A stretch of 64,000 bases of DNA from NCBI GenBank assembly GCA_000751295.2, contig CCMO02000003.1, positions 186,001 to 250,000 on the forward strand, in the 5' to 3' direction. This stretch comes from a bacterium YEK0313 (lineage in GTDB: Bacteria > Pseudomonadota > Alphaproteobacteria > Rhizobiales > Phreatobacteraceae). Below the pieces are notes generated by a model that worked only from the letters and a program-made list of their open reading frames with translations, was not told where the DNA came from and made no database searches. Shown in pieces: positions 19,713 through 28,072 of the stretch; positions within the stretch are counted from its first letter, which is position 1; every line of letters starts with the position of its first letter. The position numbers were made by a program, and so were the translations under genes.

Positions 19713-20093
19713 TTGAGCGAAACCGACAAGCTGCGCATCGACAAATGGCTGTGGTTCGCCCGCGTCGTGAAGACGCGGACCGCTGCAGCCGGTCTATGCG
19801 AGGACGGCTCGGTCCGGCTCAACGGCCAGCGTGTCGAGCAGGCGCACAAATCCGTACGTGTCGGCGATGTCCTGACCATCGGCCTGAATGGCCGGGTCAA
19901 GGTGCTGAAGGTCCTGGCGCTCGCCGAGCGGCGCGGCCCCTATAGCGTCGCGCAGCATCTCTACGAGGATCAGTCACCCGAGCCGCCGCGCGTCGAGCTG
20001 CCTTCGCCGGTCGCCGAGCGCGACGAGGGGGCTGGGCGGCCGACAAAGGCGGAGCGGCGCGCAATCGACCGGTTCAGGGGCGGCGAGGGCTAA
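19713..20093 (+). CDS. S4-domain RNA-binding protein, Hsp15-like
   Basis: The 126-residue product has an N-terminal S4 domain (LRIDKWLWFARVVKTRTAAA, then GSVRLNGQRV and VRVGDVLTIGL), the pattern of Hsp15/HslR, which binds stalled 50S-nascent chain complexes. A charged C-terminal tail follows. It starts with TTG at 19713, 18 bp after the helicase stop, with GGAGTTG-like bases upstream, so the start is reasonable but not certain. Helicase and S4 protein together suggest a shared transcript with a role in RNA or ribosome handling. Confidence 0.88.
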   Translation: MSETDKLRIDKWLWFARVVKTRTAAAGLCEDGSVRLNGQRVEQAHKSVRVGDVLTIGLNGRVKVLKVLALAERRGPYSVAQHLYEDQSPEPPRVELPSPVAERDEGAGRPTKAERRAIDRFRGGEG

Positions 20094-20135
20094 GCCGAAG
20101 GACGTGTCTGGCGTTCCCGTGCGATGGTTGCTATT

Positions 20136-20173
20136 GTTCGGAATAACGAACGAAATGACCGTCGTTCGGAACG
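20136..20173. promoter_or_regulatory. Two small palindromes upstream of metX
   Basis: GTTCG-gaataa-CGAAC spans 20136-20151 and CGTTC-g-GAACG spans 20163-20173. They share the GTTCGGAA sequence, lie 12 bp apart and end 31 bp before the metX start. Their position fits an operator. No SAM-II riboswitch pattern was found in this gap. Confidence 0.4.
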
Positions 20174-20204
20174 CTAGCCGCCATCCGAGAATCGATCGCC
20201 CGCC

Positions 20205-21401
20205 ATGGCCCGTGCCGCCCTGCGCTTTCCCTCCGACGTCCTGGCGCGCCGTCAGGCCAACGAACCGGCCGGCCTCGTCGCCCTGTTCGGGCCGGACGAG
20301 CCCCTGCGCCTCGATTCCGGCCTCACGCTCAGCCCGTTCCAGATCGGCTACCAGACCTATGGCACGCTGAATGCCGAGCGCTCGAACGCCATCCTGGTCT
20401 GTCACGCCCTGACCGCCGACCAGCACGTGGCGAGCGACAGCCCGGTGACCGGCAAGCCGGGCTGGTGGGACATCATGGTCGGTCCGGGCCTGCCGATCGA
20501 CACCGACCGCTATTTCGTCATCTGCTCGAACGTGCTGGGCGGCTGCATGGGCACGACGGGCCCGGCCTCAACCAATCCGGCCACGGGCGCGCCCTATGGG
20601 CTCGACCTGCCGCTGATCACCATTCCGGACATGGTGCGCGCCCAGGCCATGCTGGTCGAGAGGCTCGGCATCGACAGCCTGTTCTGCGTGATCGGCGGCT
20701 CGATGGGCGGCATGCAGGTGCTGCAATGGGCCGCCGCCTACAAGGACCGGGTGTTCGCGGCCATGCCGATCGCGACGGCGGCCAAGCACTCGGCGCAGAA
20801 CATCGCCTTCCACGAGGTGGGCCGGCAGGCGATCATGGCCGATCCGGAATGGCGCGGCGGCCATTATCTCGCCGCGGGGACGCGGCCCTCTTCGGGCCTT
20901 GCGGTGGCCCGCATGGCCGCTCACATCACCTATCTCTCGGACGCGGCGCTGCATCGCAAGTTCGGCCGCCGCCTGCAGGATCGCGCGGCGCCGACCTTCT
21001 CGTTCGACGCCGACTTCCAGGTCGAGAGCTATCTGCGCTACCAGGGCGAGGCCTTCGTCGAACGGTTCGACGCCAACAGCTATCTCTACGTCACCCGGGC
21101 GATGGATTATTTCGACATTGCCGGCGACCATGGCGGCTCGCTGGCCAAGGCCTTCGCCGGCACCAGGACGCGGTTCTGCGTCGTGTCCTTCACCTCCGAC
21201 TGGCTGTTCCCGACGGCGGATTCGCGCCAGGTCGTGCATGCGCTGAACGCCGCCGGCGCCTCCGTGTCCTTCGCAGAGATCGTCACCGACAAGGGGCACG
21301 ACGCTTTCCTGCTCGACGAACCCGAGCTCTTCGCCATCACGCGCGGGTTCCTCGAGGCGGCCGCCCGCGCCCGCGGGCTGGCGGGGCCGCGCGCGGAATG
21401 A
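20205..21401 (+). CDS. metX: Homoserine O-acetyltransferase
   Basis: MetX acylates L-homoserine in the first committed step of methionine synthesis. The 398-residue alpha/beta-hydrolase carries the nucleophile elbow GGSMGGMQ with Ser166. The catalytic acid is expected in SDWLFP and the catalytic His in DKGHDAFLLD; CHALTADQH forms part of the oxyanion region. Some MetX-like enzymes use succinyl-CoA, and the sequence as read by eye does not settle the acyl donor. Its stop overlaps the metW start (ATGA). Two palindromes just upstream may be an operator. Length and motifs are normal. Confidence 0.95.
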   Translation: MARAALRFPSDVLARRQANEPAGLVALFGPDEPLRLDSGLTLSPFQIGYQTYGTLNAERSNAILVCHALTADQHVASDSPVTGKPGWWDIMVGPGLPIDTDRYFVICSNVLGGCMGTTGPASTNPATGAPYGLDLPLITIPDMVRAQAMLVERLGIDSLFCVIGGSMGGMQVLQWAAAYKDRVFAAMPIATAAKHSAQNIAFHEVGRQAIMADPEWRGGHYLAAGTRPSSGLAVARMAAHITYLSDAALHRKFGRRLQDRAAPTFSFDADFQVESYLRYQGEAFVERFDANSYLYVTRAMDYFDIAGDHGGSLAKAFAGTRTRFCVVSFTSDWLFPTADSRQVVHALNAAGASVSFAEIVTDKGHDAFLLDEPELFAITRGFLEAAARARGLAGPRAE

Positions 21402-22069
21402 AGACCGACCTGACCATGACCGCGGCGTCCGGCGGCGTCCGGCCGGACTATCTGCATGTCGCAGGGATGATCGAGCCCGGCTCGAAGGTTCTCGATGTCG
21501 GCTGCGGCGACGGCGGGCTCCTGAAGCTGCTGCGCGACCAGAAGGGCGTCGACGGCCGCGGCATCGAATTGTCGCGCGAGGGCGTCAACGATTGCGTGGC
21601 GGCCGGCCTTGCGGTCATCCAGGGCGACGCCGACACCGACCTAGCCTTCTATCCCGACGATTCCTTCGACGTGGTGATCCTGTCGCAGACGATCCAGGCG
21701 ACGCGGGCGCCGCGCGTGGTGCTGGAACAGATGCTGCGCATCGGCAGGCGCGCCATCGTCTCGTTCCCGAATTTCGGCCATTGGCGGCTGCGCATGCAGC
21801 TGCTGACCCGCGGGCGCATGCCGGCCAGCGAGAACCTGCCCTATCGCTGGTACGACACGCCCAACATCCACTTCTGCACGATCCGCGATTTCGTCGATCT
21901 GGTGCGCGAGGTGGATGCGGTGATCGAGCGCTCGACCGCGCTCGATCTCGCGGGCCGCGAGGTCAGGGTGAACGCGCCCTGGTGGTTCTGGAACCTGTTC
22001 GGCGAGCAGGGCGTGTTCAAGCTCTGCCGCAAGGGGCGAGCCGGCGGCGCGGGGGGCGTTTCCGGGTGA
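21398..22069 (+). CDS. metW: Methionine biosynthesis protein MetW (SAM-dependent methyltransferase fold)
   Basis: This 223-residue class I methyltransferase-fold protein is found with metX across proteobacteria and is needed for, or stimulates, MetX activity. The SAM-binding motif is VLDVGCGDGGLL, followed by RGIELS and the family signature VILSQTIQATR, then SFPNFGHWRLRMQLLTRGRMP and PYRWYDTPNIH. The start is set by the 4-bp ATGA overlap with metX, showing translational coupling. The C-terminus is a short Gly/Ala-rich tail. A strong hairpin follows. Confidence 0.95.
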   Translation: MKTDLTMTAASGGVRPDYLHVAGMIEPGSKVLDVGCGDGGLLKLLRDQKGVDGRGIELSREGVNDCVAAGLAVIQGDADTDLAFYPDDSFDVVILSQTIQATRAPRVVLEQMLRIGRRAIVSFPNFGHWRLRMQLLTRGRMPASENLPYRWYDTPNIHFCTIRDFVDLVREVDAVIERSTALDLAGREVRVNAPWWFWNLFGEQGVFKLCRKGRAGGAGGVSG

Positions 22070-22073
22070 ACCA

Positions 22074-22109
22074 GGTCCCGCGCGTGAGGAAACGCGCGGG
22101 AGCGGGACC
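22074..22109. terminator. Strong hairpin between convergent metW and the aminotransferase gene
   Basis: TCCCGCGCGT (22076-22085) and ACGCGCGGGA (22092-22101) form a perfect 10-bp stem with a GAGGAA loop. The alternative outer pairing GGTCCCGC/GCGGGACC spans 22074-22109. It sits exactly between two converging genes and could stop transcription from both sides. There is no T tract on either side, so intrinsic termination is not proved. Confidence 0.5.
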
Positions 22110-23309
22110 CTAGAGTGCCCGGCAGAAGGCGATGAGCCGGTCGACCTCCTCGTCGGTGTTGTAATAGTGCGGCGAGGCGCGGACGAGCGGCGGCAGATGG
22201 CGCGCCTCGGCGTCGAGGCGGGTGCTCGACGGGTTGGAGGCGCCGATGGCGATGCCGGCCGCATCGGCGGCGCGAACCACATCGGCCGCGTCCCGGCCGT
22301 CGACGGTGAAGCTGACGATCGCCGAGGGATGGCGGCCGAGATCGCGCACGGTGATGCCGGCAATGGCGCCGAGGCCGGCCCGCAGCCGTCCGGCCAGCAT
22401 GCGGCTGCGCGCCGCGATCCGGTCGAGGCTCAGCTCCAGCGCATAGTCGACGGCGACGCCGAGGCCCATGCGCGCCGCATAGTTGTTTTCCCAGCTCTCG
22501 AAACGGCGCGCGTCGGCGCGCAGCTCGTAGCGGTCGCGGGCCACCCAGACGGCACCGAAATGGTCGATCATCGGCGGCTCGAGCCGGGTCAGCAGCGACC
22601 GGCGCACATAGAGAAAGCCGGTGCCGCGCGGGCCGCGCAGGAACTTGCGGCCGGTGGCGGCGAGCATGTCGCAGCCGATCGCCTCGACGTCGACCGGCAT
22701 CTGGCCGACGGCCTGGCAGGCGTCAAGCAGATAGGGAATGCCATGGGCCCGGGCAATGCGCCCGACCGCGGCAGCGGGATTGGTCAGGCCGCCATTGGTC
22801 GGTATCCAGGTGATGGCGATCAGCTTGACCCGCTCATCGATCATCCGTTCGAGCGCGGCGACATCGAGCTCGCCGGTCGCATCGCTCGGCACGACGTCGA
22901 TGACCGCGCCGGTGCGGCGAGCAACCTGGAGATAGGCGACATAATTGGCGCCATATTCGGCCTCGGCCGTCAGGATCCGGTCGCCTGGCCCGAATTGCTG
23001 CGCGTAAAAGGCCATCTGCCAGGCGATGGTGGCGTTCTCCATCAGCGCGATCTCGTCGGGCGCGGCATTGAGCAGCCGCGCGACCGAGCCATAGACGCCG
23101 TCCAGCCTCGGCGCTTCCCGCTCGGCGGCGGCATAGCCGCCGATCTCGGCCTCGAGATCGAGATGCCGCTTCTGGGCCTCCAGCACGGCCCGCGGCATCA
23201 ATCCGGCGCCGGCATTGTGCAGATAGGCGCGGCCGGCGGCCGTACCCGGCGTCGCGGCGCGGATGCGGTCGATATCGAGCGAGGGCTTGTCCGAGGATCG
23301 GTCTGACAT
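22110..23309 (-). CDS. Class V aminotransferase-fold PLP enzyme
   Basis: The 399-residue protein belongs to the class V PLP family (cysteine desulfurase, isopenicillin-N epimerase and EgtE-like enzymes). The cofactor Asp is in LLDACQAVGQ and the Schiff-base Lys is in ATGRKFLRGPRGTGFLYV. The thiol loop of cysteine desulfurases is absent, so it is not IscS/SufS. An epimerase-like or C-S lyase role is more likely, but the substrate is unknown. It starts 24 bp after the preceding SDR gene on the same strand and may be transcribed with it. Confidence 0.88.
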   Translation of the reverse strand: MSDRSSDKPSLDIDRIRAATPGTAAGRAYLHNAGAGLMPRAVLEAQKRHLDLEAEIGGYAAAEREAPRLDGVYGSVARLLNAAPDEIALMENATIAWQMAFYAQQFGPGDRILTAEAEYGANYVAYLQVARRTGAVIDVVPSDATGELDVAALERMIDERVKLIAITWIPTNGGLTNPAAAVGRIARAHGIPYLLDACQAVGQMPVDVEAIGCDMLAATGRKFLRGPRGTGFLYVRRSLLTRLEPPMIDHFGAVWVARDRYELRADARRFESWENNYAARMGLGVAVDYALELSLDRIAARSRMLAGRLRAGLGAIAGITVRDLGRHPSAIVSFTVDGRDAADVVRAADAAGIAIGASNPSSTRLDAEARHLPPLVRASPHYYNTDEEVDRLIAFCRAL

Positions 23310-23333
23310 GGGCGCCTCCGGTCTGTGGGTCTG

Positions 23334-24113
23334 TCAGTAGGTGCCGGGATATTGCCCGCCGTCGACGAGCAGGCTCTGGCCGGTGATGAAGCCGGCCTGG
23401 GCAGAGCAGAGGAAGGCGATGGTGGCGCCGATCTCGGCGGCCTCGCCGAAGCGGCCGGCGGGATTCTGCGCGGCGCGCTCGGCCCAGATCTCGTCGAACG
23501 GCCGGCCGCTCATCTCGGCCAGTTTCTCGACGTGATGGCGCTGGGCATCGGTCGCGACGATGCCGGGCAGGACATTGTTGATGGTGACGCCGCGCTTCAC
23601 CGTCTGGCGGGCGAGACCGGCGACGAAGCCGACGAGACCGGAGCGCGCGCCGTTGGAGAGCCCCATTTCGAGCTGCGGGATCTTGACCGAGCGCGAGACG
23701 ATGTTGACGATCCGGCCGAAGCCGCGGTCCATCATGCCGTCGACGGTCGCCCGCATCAGCGCGATCGGCGCGAGCATCATCGCATCGAGAGCCGCGATCC
23801 AGTCGGCCCGCGACCAGTCGCGGAAATCGCCCGGCGGCATGCCGTCGGCATTGTTGATGAGAATGTCGGGCGCCGGGCAGGCCTCGAGCAGCGCGGCCCG
23901 GCCAGCCTCGGTGGTCACGTCGCCCGAAACGGCCGCGACGGCAACACCGAACCGGTCACGGATGGCCGCTGCCGCCGCCTCCAGCCGTACCGGATCGCGC
24001 GCCAGAATGGTCAGCGCCACGCCCTCGGCGGCGAGGCATTCCGCCGCTGCCCGGCCCATGCCGCGGCTGCCGCCGCAGACGATCGCCGATTTGCCGTGCA
24101 ATCCAAGATCCAT
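23334..24113 (-). CDS. SDR-fold protein lacking the canonical catalytic Tyr/Lys
   Basis: The 259-residue Rossmann protein has the cofactor loop GGSRGMG (residues 14-20), NNAD in place of NNAG, a Ser at 140 in the catalytic-serine strand (NIVSRS), and a normal C-terminal LLVDGG. The usual YxxxK is replaced: the aligned positions read Ser153-Asn-Gly-Ala-Arg157. It is therefore unlikely to follow the standard SDR mechanism, although this SNGAR variant looks like an intact family and not a decayed copy. It lies 53 bp after nasA on the same strand; no link to nitrate metabolism is evident. Confidence 0.85.
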   Translation of the reverse strand: MDLGLHGKSAIVCGGSRGMGRAAAECLAAEGVALTILARDPVRLEAAAAAIRDRFGVAVAAVSGDVTTEAGRAALLEACPAPDILINNADGMPPGDFRDWSRADWIAALDAMMLAPIALMRATVDGMMDRGFGRIVNIVSRSVKIPQLEMGLSNGARSGLVGFVAGLARQTVKRGVTINNVLPGIVATDAQRHHVEKLAEMSGRPFDEIWAERAAQNPAGRFGEAAEIGATIAFLCSAQAGFITGQSLLVDGGQYPGTY

Positions 24114-24166
24114 GGCGGAAAGTCATAAGGCCACGGCGTGCGCTTGTCTCGTTCCGCCGGCGCGGA

Positions 24167-26854
24167 TCAGGCCGGCTCCGCCGCCGCGCTGGGCGCCGCG
24201 CCGATCAGCCGCCGGATCTCCGGCCGGCAGGAGCCGCAATTGGTGCCGGCCTTGAGCGCCCGTCCGATCGCCTCGACGTCGGCGGCGCCGGCGGCGATCG
24301 CCGCCTTGATGGTTTCGAGGCCGACCGCAAAACAGGCGCAGATGACCGGCCCCTCTCGCGCAGCGGCATCCGCCGGCCGGCCGGCCAGCAGCATCCTGCG
24401 CGCCTCGGGCGACAGAACCGCGGCACCGAACTGGGTCTCGAGCCAATGCCATGACGGCCGGCCGGAGCCGGAGGCGAACATCACCGCCTCCAGCCGCGGG
24501 CCGTCGAAGATCGCCGCTCGGTAGAGCCGGCGGCCGGCATCGATCACCTCGCTGATCGTACCGCCGGGCGGGATGAGGGCCTGCGCGAAAAGCGCGGCGT
24601 CGAAAGCGCCCGGCGCCGCGAAGATCGTGCCGACGCCGCCCGATATTGCCGCGCGCGCCCAGCTGAGGCCGGCAGGCAGTCCGACCGGCCGGCGGGAGAG
24701 GATGAAGCCCTCCAGCCCCTGCGCCACGCGCCGGATCGCCGCCGGCGTCGACTTCAGCTCGGGCTGGCCCGAATGCGGGTCGGTCGCCGGCTGAACGAGA
24801 GCGCCGATGCGGGCCGTACCGGCGGTCTCGCCGCTCCAGTGAATCGGCGCGAACAGCATGCCGGGCTGCTGGCCCGCATCGACCGCGACGCGCAGGGTCG
24901 CCCGGCCGTGCGCTGTCGCGATCTCGGCATAGTCGCCATCGGCGAGGCCGGCGGCGGCGGCGTCCGTGGGAGCCATGGCGACGACGGGTTCGACGGCATG
25001 GCGGCCGAGTGTCGGCGCCTTGGCCGTGCGGGTCATGCTGTGCCAGTGGTCGCGCAGCCGGCCGGTATTGAGCCGGTAGGGATGATCGGCGTCGGTCGCG
25101 GCGGCGAGAGCCGGCGGTTCGATCGCGACGAACCGGGCCCGCCCGTCCGGCGTGAAGAAGCCGCCTCGGGCGAAGAAGCGCTTGTCGGCAGCATCGCCGG
25201 CGGTCCGCACCGGCCATTGCACCGGCGTGAGCGTGGCATAGCCGGCCGCCGAAACAGTGCTCAGCCCGCCGAGATCGAAATCGCGCGTGCCGGCGTTCTC
25301 GAAGGCCGACAGCGCGGCGTGCTCGCGGAACACCGCGGCGGCGTCCGGCCAGGAAAAGGCCGGCGCGAAGCCGAGGCGCTTGCCGACCTCGGCGACGATC
25401 CACCAGTCCGGCCGGGCCTCCCCGGGCAGGTCCAGAAAGGCGCGTTGGCGCGAGATGCGGCGTTCGGAATTGGTGACGGTGCCGTCCTTCTCGCCCCAGG
25501 CCGCGGCGGGCAGGAGGATCTTCGCGCCTGATCCGATCGTGTCGTTGGAGAGGACGTTGTCCGAGACGACGAAATGATCGAGGCCGGCGAGCGCCTGCCG
25601 CACCGCATCGGCGCGCGGCAGGCTGACCGCCGGATTGGTCGCCATCACCCACAGTGCCCTGACCTTGCGCGCCGCGATGGCGTCGAACAGCGCCACTGCC
25701 TTGAGGCCCTCGCGCCGGGCCATGCGCGGCGCCTGCCAGAAGCGGCCGACGCGATCGACCTCTTCCCGGCCGAACCCCATATGGGCGGCGAGCATGTTGG
25801 CGAGGCCGCCAACCTCGCGCCCGCCCATGGCGTTGGGCTGGCCGGTCAGCGAGAAGGGGCCCATGCCGGGCCGGCCGATGCGGCCGGTCGCGAGATGGCA
25901 GTTGATGATGGCATTGACCTTGTCGGTGCCCTGCGCCGACTGGTTGACGCCCTGGCTGTAGAGCGTGACCGTCCGCTCGGTCGCGGCGAACCATGCGAAC
26001 AGCCGGCTGACGTCCTCGATCGCGAGGCCGCAGGCCGCGGCCGTCGCCTCGGCGTCGGGCGCGATCTGCCGGGCGCGTTCGAGCGCCGCGGCGAAGCCGG
26101 CCGTATGGGCGTCGATATAGGCCCGATCGAGCTTGTCGGCTTCCGCGAGATGAACAAATAAGCCGGCAAAAAGAACCGAATCCATGCCGGGCCGGATCGG
26201 CAGCGCGAGATCGGCTTCGCTCGCCGTTGCCGTCATCCGGGGGTCGATGACGACGATGCGCGCGCCGCGCCGCTCGCGGTTGGCGACGATCCGTTGCCAG
26301 AGGATCGGATGGCACCAGGCGGCATTGGAGCCGGTGAGCACCAGAAGGTCGGCCGTGTCGAGATCGGCATAGCCGCCGGGTACGGTATCGGTGCCGAAGG
26401 CGCGTCGGTGGCCGGCGACCGACGAGGCCATGCAGAGCCGCGAATTGGTGTCGACATTGGCGCTGCCGAGAAAGCCCTTCATCAGCTTGTTGGCGACATA
26501 ATAGTCCTCGGTCAGGAGCTGGCCGGAGAGATAGAAGGCGATGGCGTCCGGGCCGCCTTCGGCAAGCACGCGCGCGAAACCCTCCGCCACGGCATCGAGC
26601 GCGGCCGGCCAGCCGACACGCGCGAAGGCACCCGAGCGGCCGCGAATCATCGGATGCAGCAGCCGGTCGTCGGTCGACAGCGTCTCGCCGAGGGCGGCGC
26701 CCTTGACGCAGAGCCGGCCGCGGTTGGCGGGGTGGTCGGGGTCGCCCGCAATCTCGATCCCGTCGCGGCCGGCCTTGGCCAGGACGCCGCAGCCGACGCC
26801 GCAATAGGGGCAGGTCGTGGCGACCGGCCGCGCCGGGGGCGGAGCGACCCCCAT
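24167..26854 (-). CDS. nasA: Assimilatory nitrate reductase, catalytic subunit
   Basis: NasA reduces nitrate to nitrite in the cytoplasm with a bis-MGD molybdenum cofactor. The N-terminal 4Fe-4S site is Cys15, Cys18, Cys22 and Cys49 (CPYCGVGCGV, LCVKG). Molybdopterin oxidoreductase motifs such as YLSGQLLTEDYYVANKL and the C-terminal dinucleotide-binding domain (YRLNTGRLRDHWHSMTRT) follow. The last 60 residues are a BFD-like 2Fe-2S domain with four cysteines (CAC and CGSC, about residues 839-876), as in enterobacterial NasA. The ATG at 26854 overlaps the preceding gene's stop (TGATG). The product is 895 residues. No nitrite reductase follows. Confidence 0.94.
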   Translation of the reverse strand: MGVAPPPARPVATTCPYCGVGCGVLAKAGRDGIEIAGDPDHPANRGRLCVKGAALGETLSTDDRLLHPMIRGRSGAFARVGWPAALDAVAEGFARVLAEGGPDAIAFYLSGQLLTEDYYVANKLMKGFLGSANVDTNSRLCMASSVAGHRRAFGTDTVPGGYADLDTADLLVLTGSNAAWCHPILWQRIVANRERRGARIVVIDPRMTATASEADLALPIRPGMDSVLFAGLFVHLAEADKLDRAYIDAHTAGFAAALERARQIAPDAEATAAACGLAIEDVSRLFAWFAATERTVTLYSQGVNQSAQGTDKVNAIINCHLATGRIGRPGMGPFSLTGQPNAMGGREVGGLANMLAAHMGFGREEVDRVGRFWQAPRMARREGLKAVALFDAIAARKVRALWVMATNPAVSLPRADAVRQALAGLDHFVVSDNVLSNDTIGSGAKILLPAAAWGEKDGTVTNSERRISRQRAFLDLPGEARPDWWIVAEVGKRLGFAPAFSWPDAAAVFREHAALSAFENAGTRDFDLGGLSTVSAAGYATLTPVQWPVRTAGDAADKRFFARGGFFTPDGRARFVAIEPPALAAATDADHPYRLNTGRLRDHWHSMTRTAKAPTLGRHAVEPVVAMAPTDAAAAGLADGDYAEIATAHGRATLRVAVDAGQQPGMLFAPIHWSGETAGTARIGALVQPATDPHSGQPELKSTPAAIRRVAQGLEGFILSRRPVGLPAGLSWARAAISGGVGTIFAAPGAFDAALFAQALIPPGGTISEVIDAGRRLYRAAIFDGPRLEAVMFASGSGRPSWHWLETQFGAAVLSPEARRMLLAGRPADAAAREGPVICACFAVGLETIKAAIAAGAADVEAIGRALKAGTNCGSCRPEIRRLIGAAPSAAAEPA

Positions 26855-28062
26855 CAGGCGGCCTCGGCGAGGTGCCGGCCGAAGATGCAGGCCTCGCGCC
26901 GGCGTCCAAGCCTTTCGCCGCACCGGATCAGCTCGTGATACCAGAGGCCGTCGCCGGTTTCGCCGAACAGGACGGCGCCGGTCAGCACGTCGTCCTTGAG
27001 CACCAGCTTGCGATAGTGCGCGAGGCCCGGGTCGCGCCAGACGACCACCTCGCTGCCCTCGGCGCCGTTGATGTCGCCCGCGGAGAAGACGGGGATGCCC
27101 GAGACCTTCAGGTTGGTGGCGGTGACCGTGCCCGAATAGGCCTCCGGCCGGCCCGCCAGGTGGCGTGCCAGCGTGCGCGCCTGCTCATAGGCCGGCTCGA
27201 CCAGGCCGTAGCAGAGACCGCGGTGCTCGGCACATTCGCCGATGGCGTGAATATCGGGATCGGAGGTCGTCAGCCGGTCGTCGACCACGATGCCGCGGCC
27301 GGTCGCGAGGCCCGCGGCCTTTGCCAGCGCGACATTGGGCGTGATGCCGACCGCGGCCACGACGAGGTCGGCGGCGAGGCGCCGCCCGTCGGCGAGCCGG
27401 ACGGCCCTGACGGCCTTTTCGCCCTCGACCGCCTCGGTGTCGGCGCCGAGCAGCACCTCGATCCCGCGCGCACGCAGGGCTTCGGCCAGCAGGCCTGCCG
27501 CCTCGGTGTCGAGCTGGCGTTCCATCAGCCTGTCCATCAGATGGACCAGGGTGACCTTGGCGCCGGCGCTGGCGAGGCCGTGAGCGGCCTCGATGCCGAG
27601 AAGGCCGCCGCCGATCACCACGACCCGCGGCGCGGCGGTCACCGATGCGAGCATGGCGGCAACGTCGCCACGGTCGCGGAAGGTGAGCACGCCGGGAAGA
27701 TCCATGCCGGGCTTCGGCAGGCGGATCGGTGCGGAGCCTGTCGCCAGCACCAGCTTGGCAAAAGGCACCGAGCCGCCGCCGGCCATGACCACGCGCCGGC
27801 CGGCGACGTCGATCGCCAGGGCCTGCCGGCCATAGATCAGCGTGACCCCCTGTGCCTGCCACCAGGCGCGCGGCTTCAGCTCGATGTCGTCGGGGCCGAC
27901 CTCGCCGGCGAGCAGCGAGGAGAGCAGCACCCGGTTGTAGGCGAGCACCGGCTCGGCACCGATGACCAGCACCGAATAGCGTCCGAGGGCGTGGCGGCCG
28001 AGCTCCTCGACGAAGCGGGCGGCGGCCATGCCATTGCCGATCACGACCAGCGGTTCGGACAT
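26854..28062 (-). CDS. NAD(P)/FAD oxidoreductase, probable electron donor to NasA
   Basis: The 402-residue product corresponds to the N-terminal FAD/NAD half of NirB/NasB. It has an FAD-binding start (VVIGNGMAAARFVEEL), a second Rossmann motif (VVVIGGGLLGIEAAHGL) for NAD(P)H, and the TSDPDIHAIGECAEH flavin motif. It lacks the BFD and sirohaem domains of NirB, so it is not a nitrite reductase. Between nrtC and nasA it fits the role of an NADH:nitrate reductase electron-transfer subunit, as Klebsiella NasC is proposed to be. I chose the ATG at 28062 because the flavin strand starts five residues later. Confidence 0.87.
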   Translation of the reverse strand: MSEPLVVIGNGMAAARFVEELGRHALGRYSVLVIGAEPVLAYNRVLLSSLLAGEVGPDDIELKPRAWWQAQGVTLIYGRQALAIDVAGRRVVMAGGGSVPFAKLVLATGSAPIRLPKPGMDLPGVLTFRDRGDVAAMLASVTAAPRVVVIGGGLLGIEAAHGLASAGAKVTLVHLMDRLMERQLDTEAAGLLAEALRARGIEVLLGADTEAVEGEKAVRAVRLADGRRLAADLVVAAVGITPNVALAKAAGLATGRGIVVDDRLTTSDPDIHAIGECAEHRGLCYGLVEPAYEQARTLARHLAGRPEAYSGTVTATNLKVSGIPVFSAGDINGAEGSEVVVWRDPGLAHYRKLVLKDDVLTGAVLFGETGDGLWYHELIRCGERLGRRREACIFGRHLAEAA

Positions 28063-28072
28063 GGCGGCGGCC

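Noticed and set aside
20094..20204. SAM-II riboswitch before metX
   Set aside because: The conserved pseudoknot bases are not recognisable; only two short palindromes are present.
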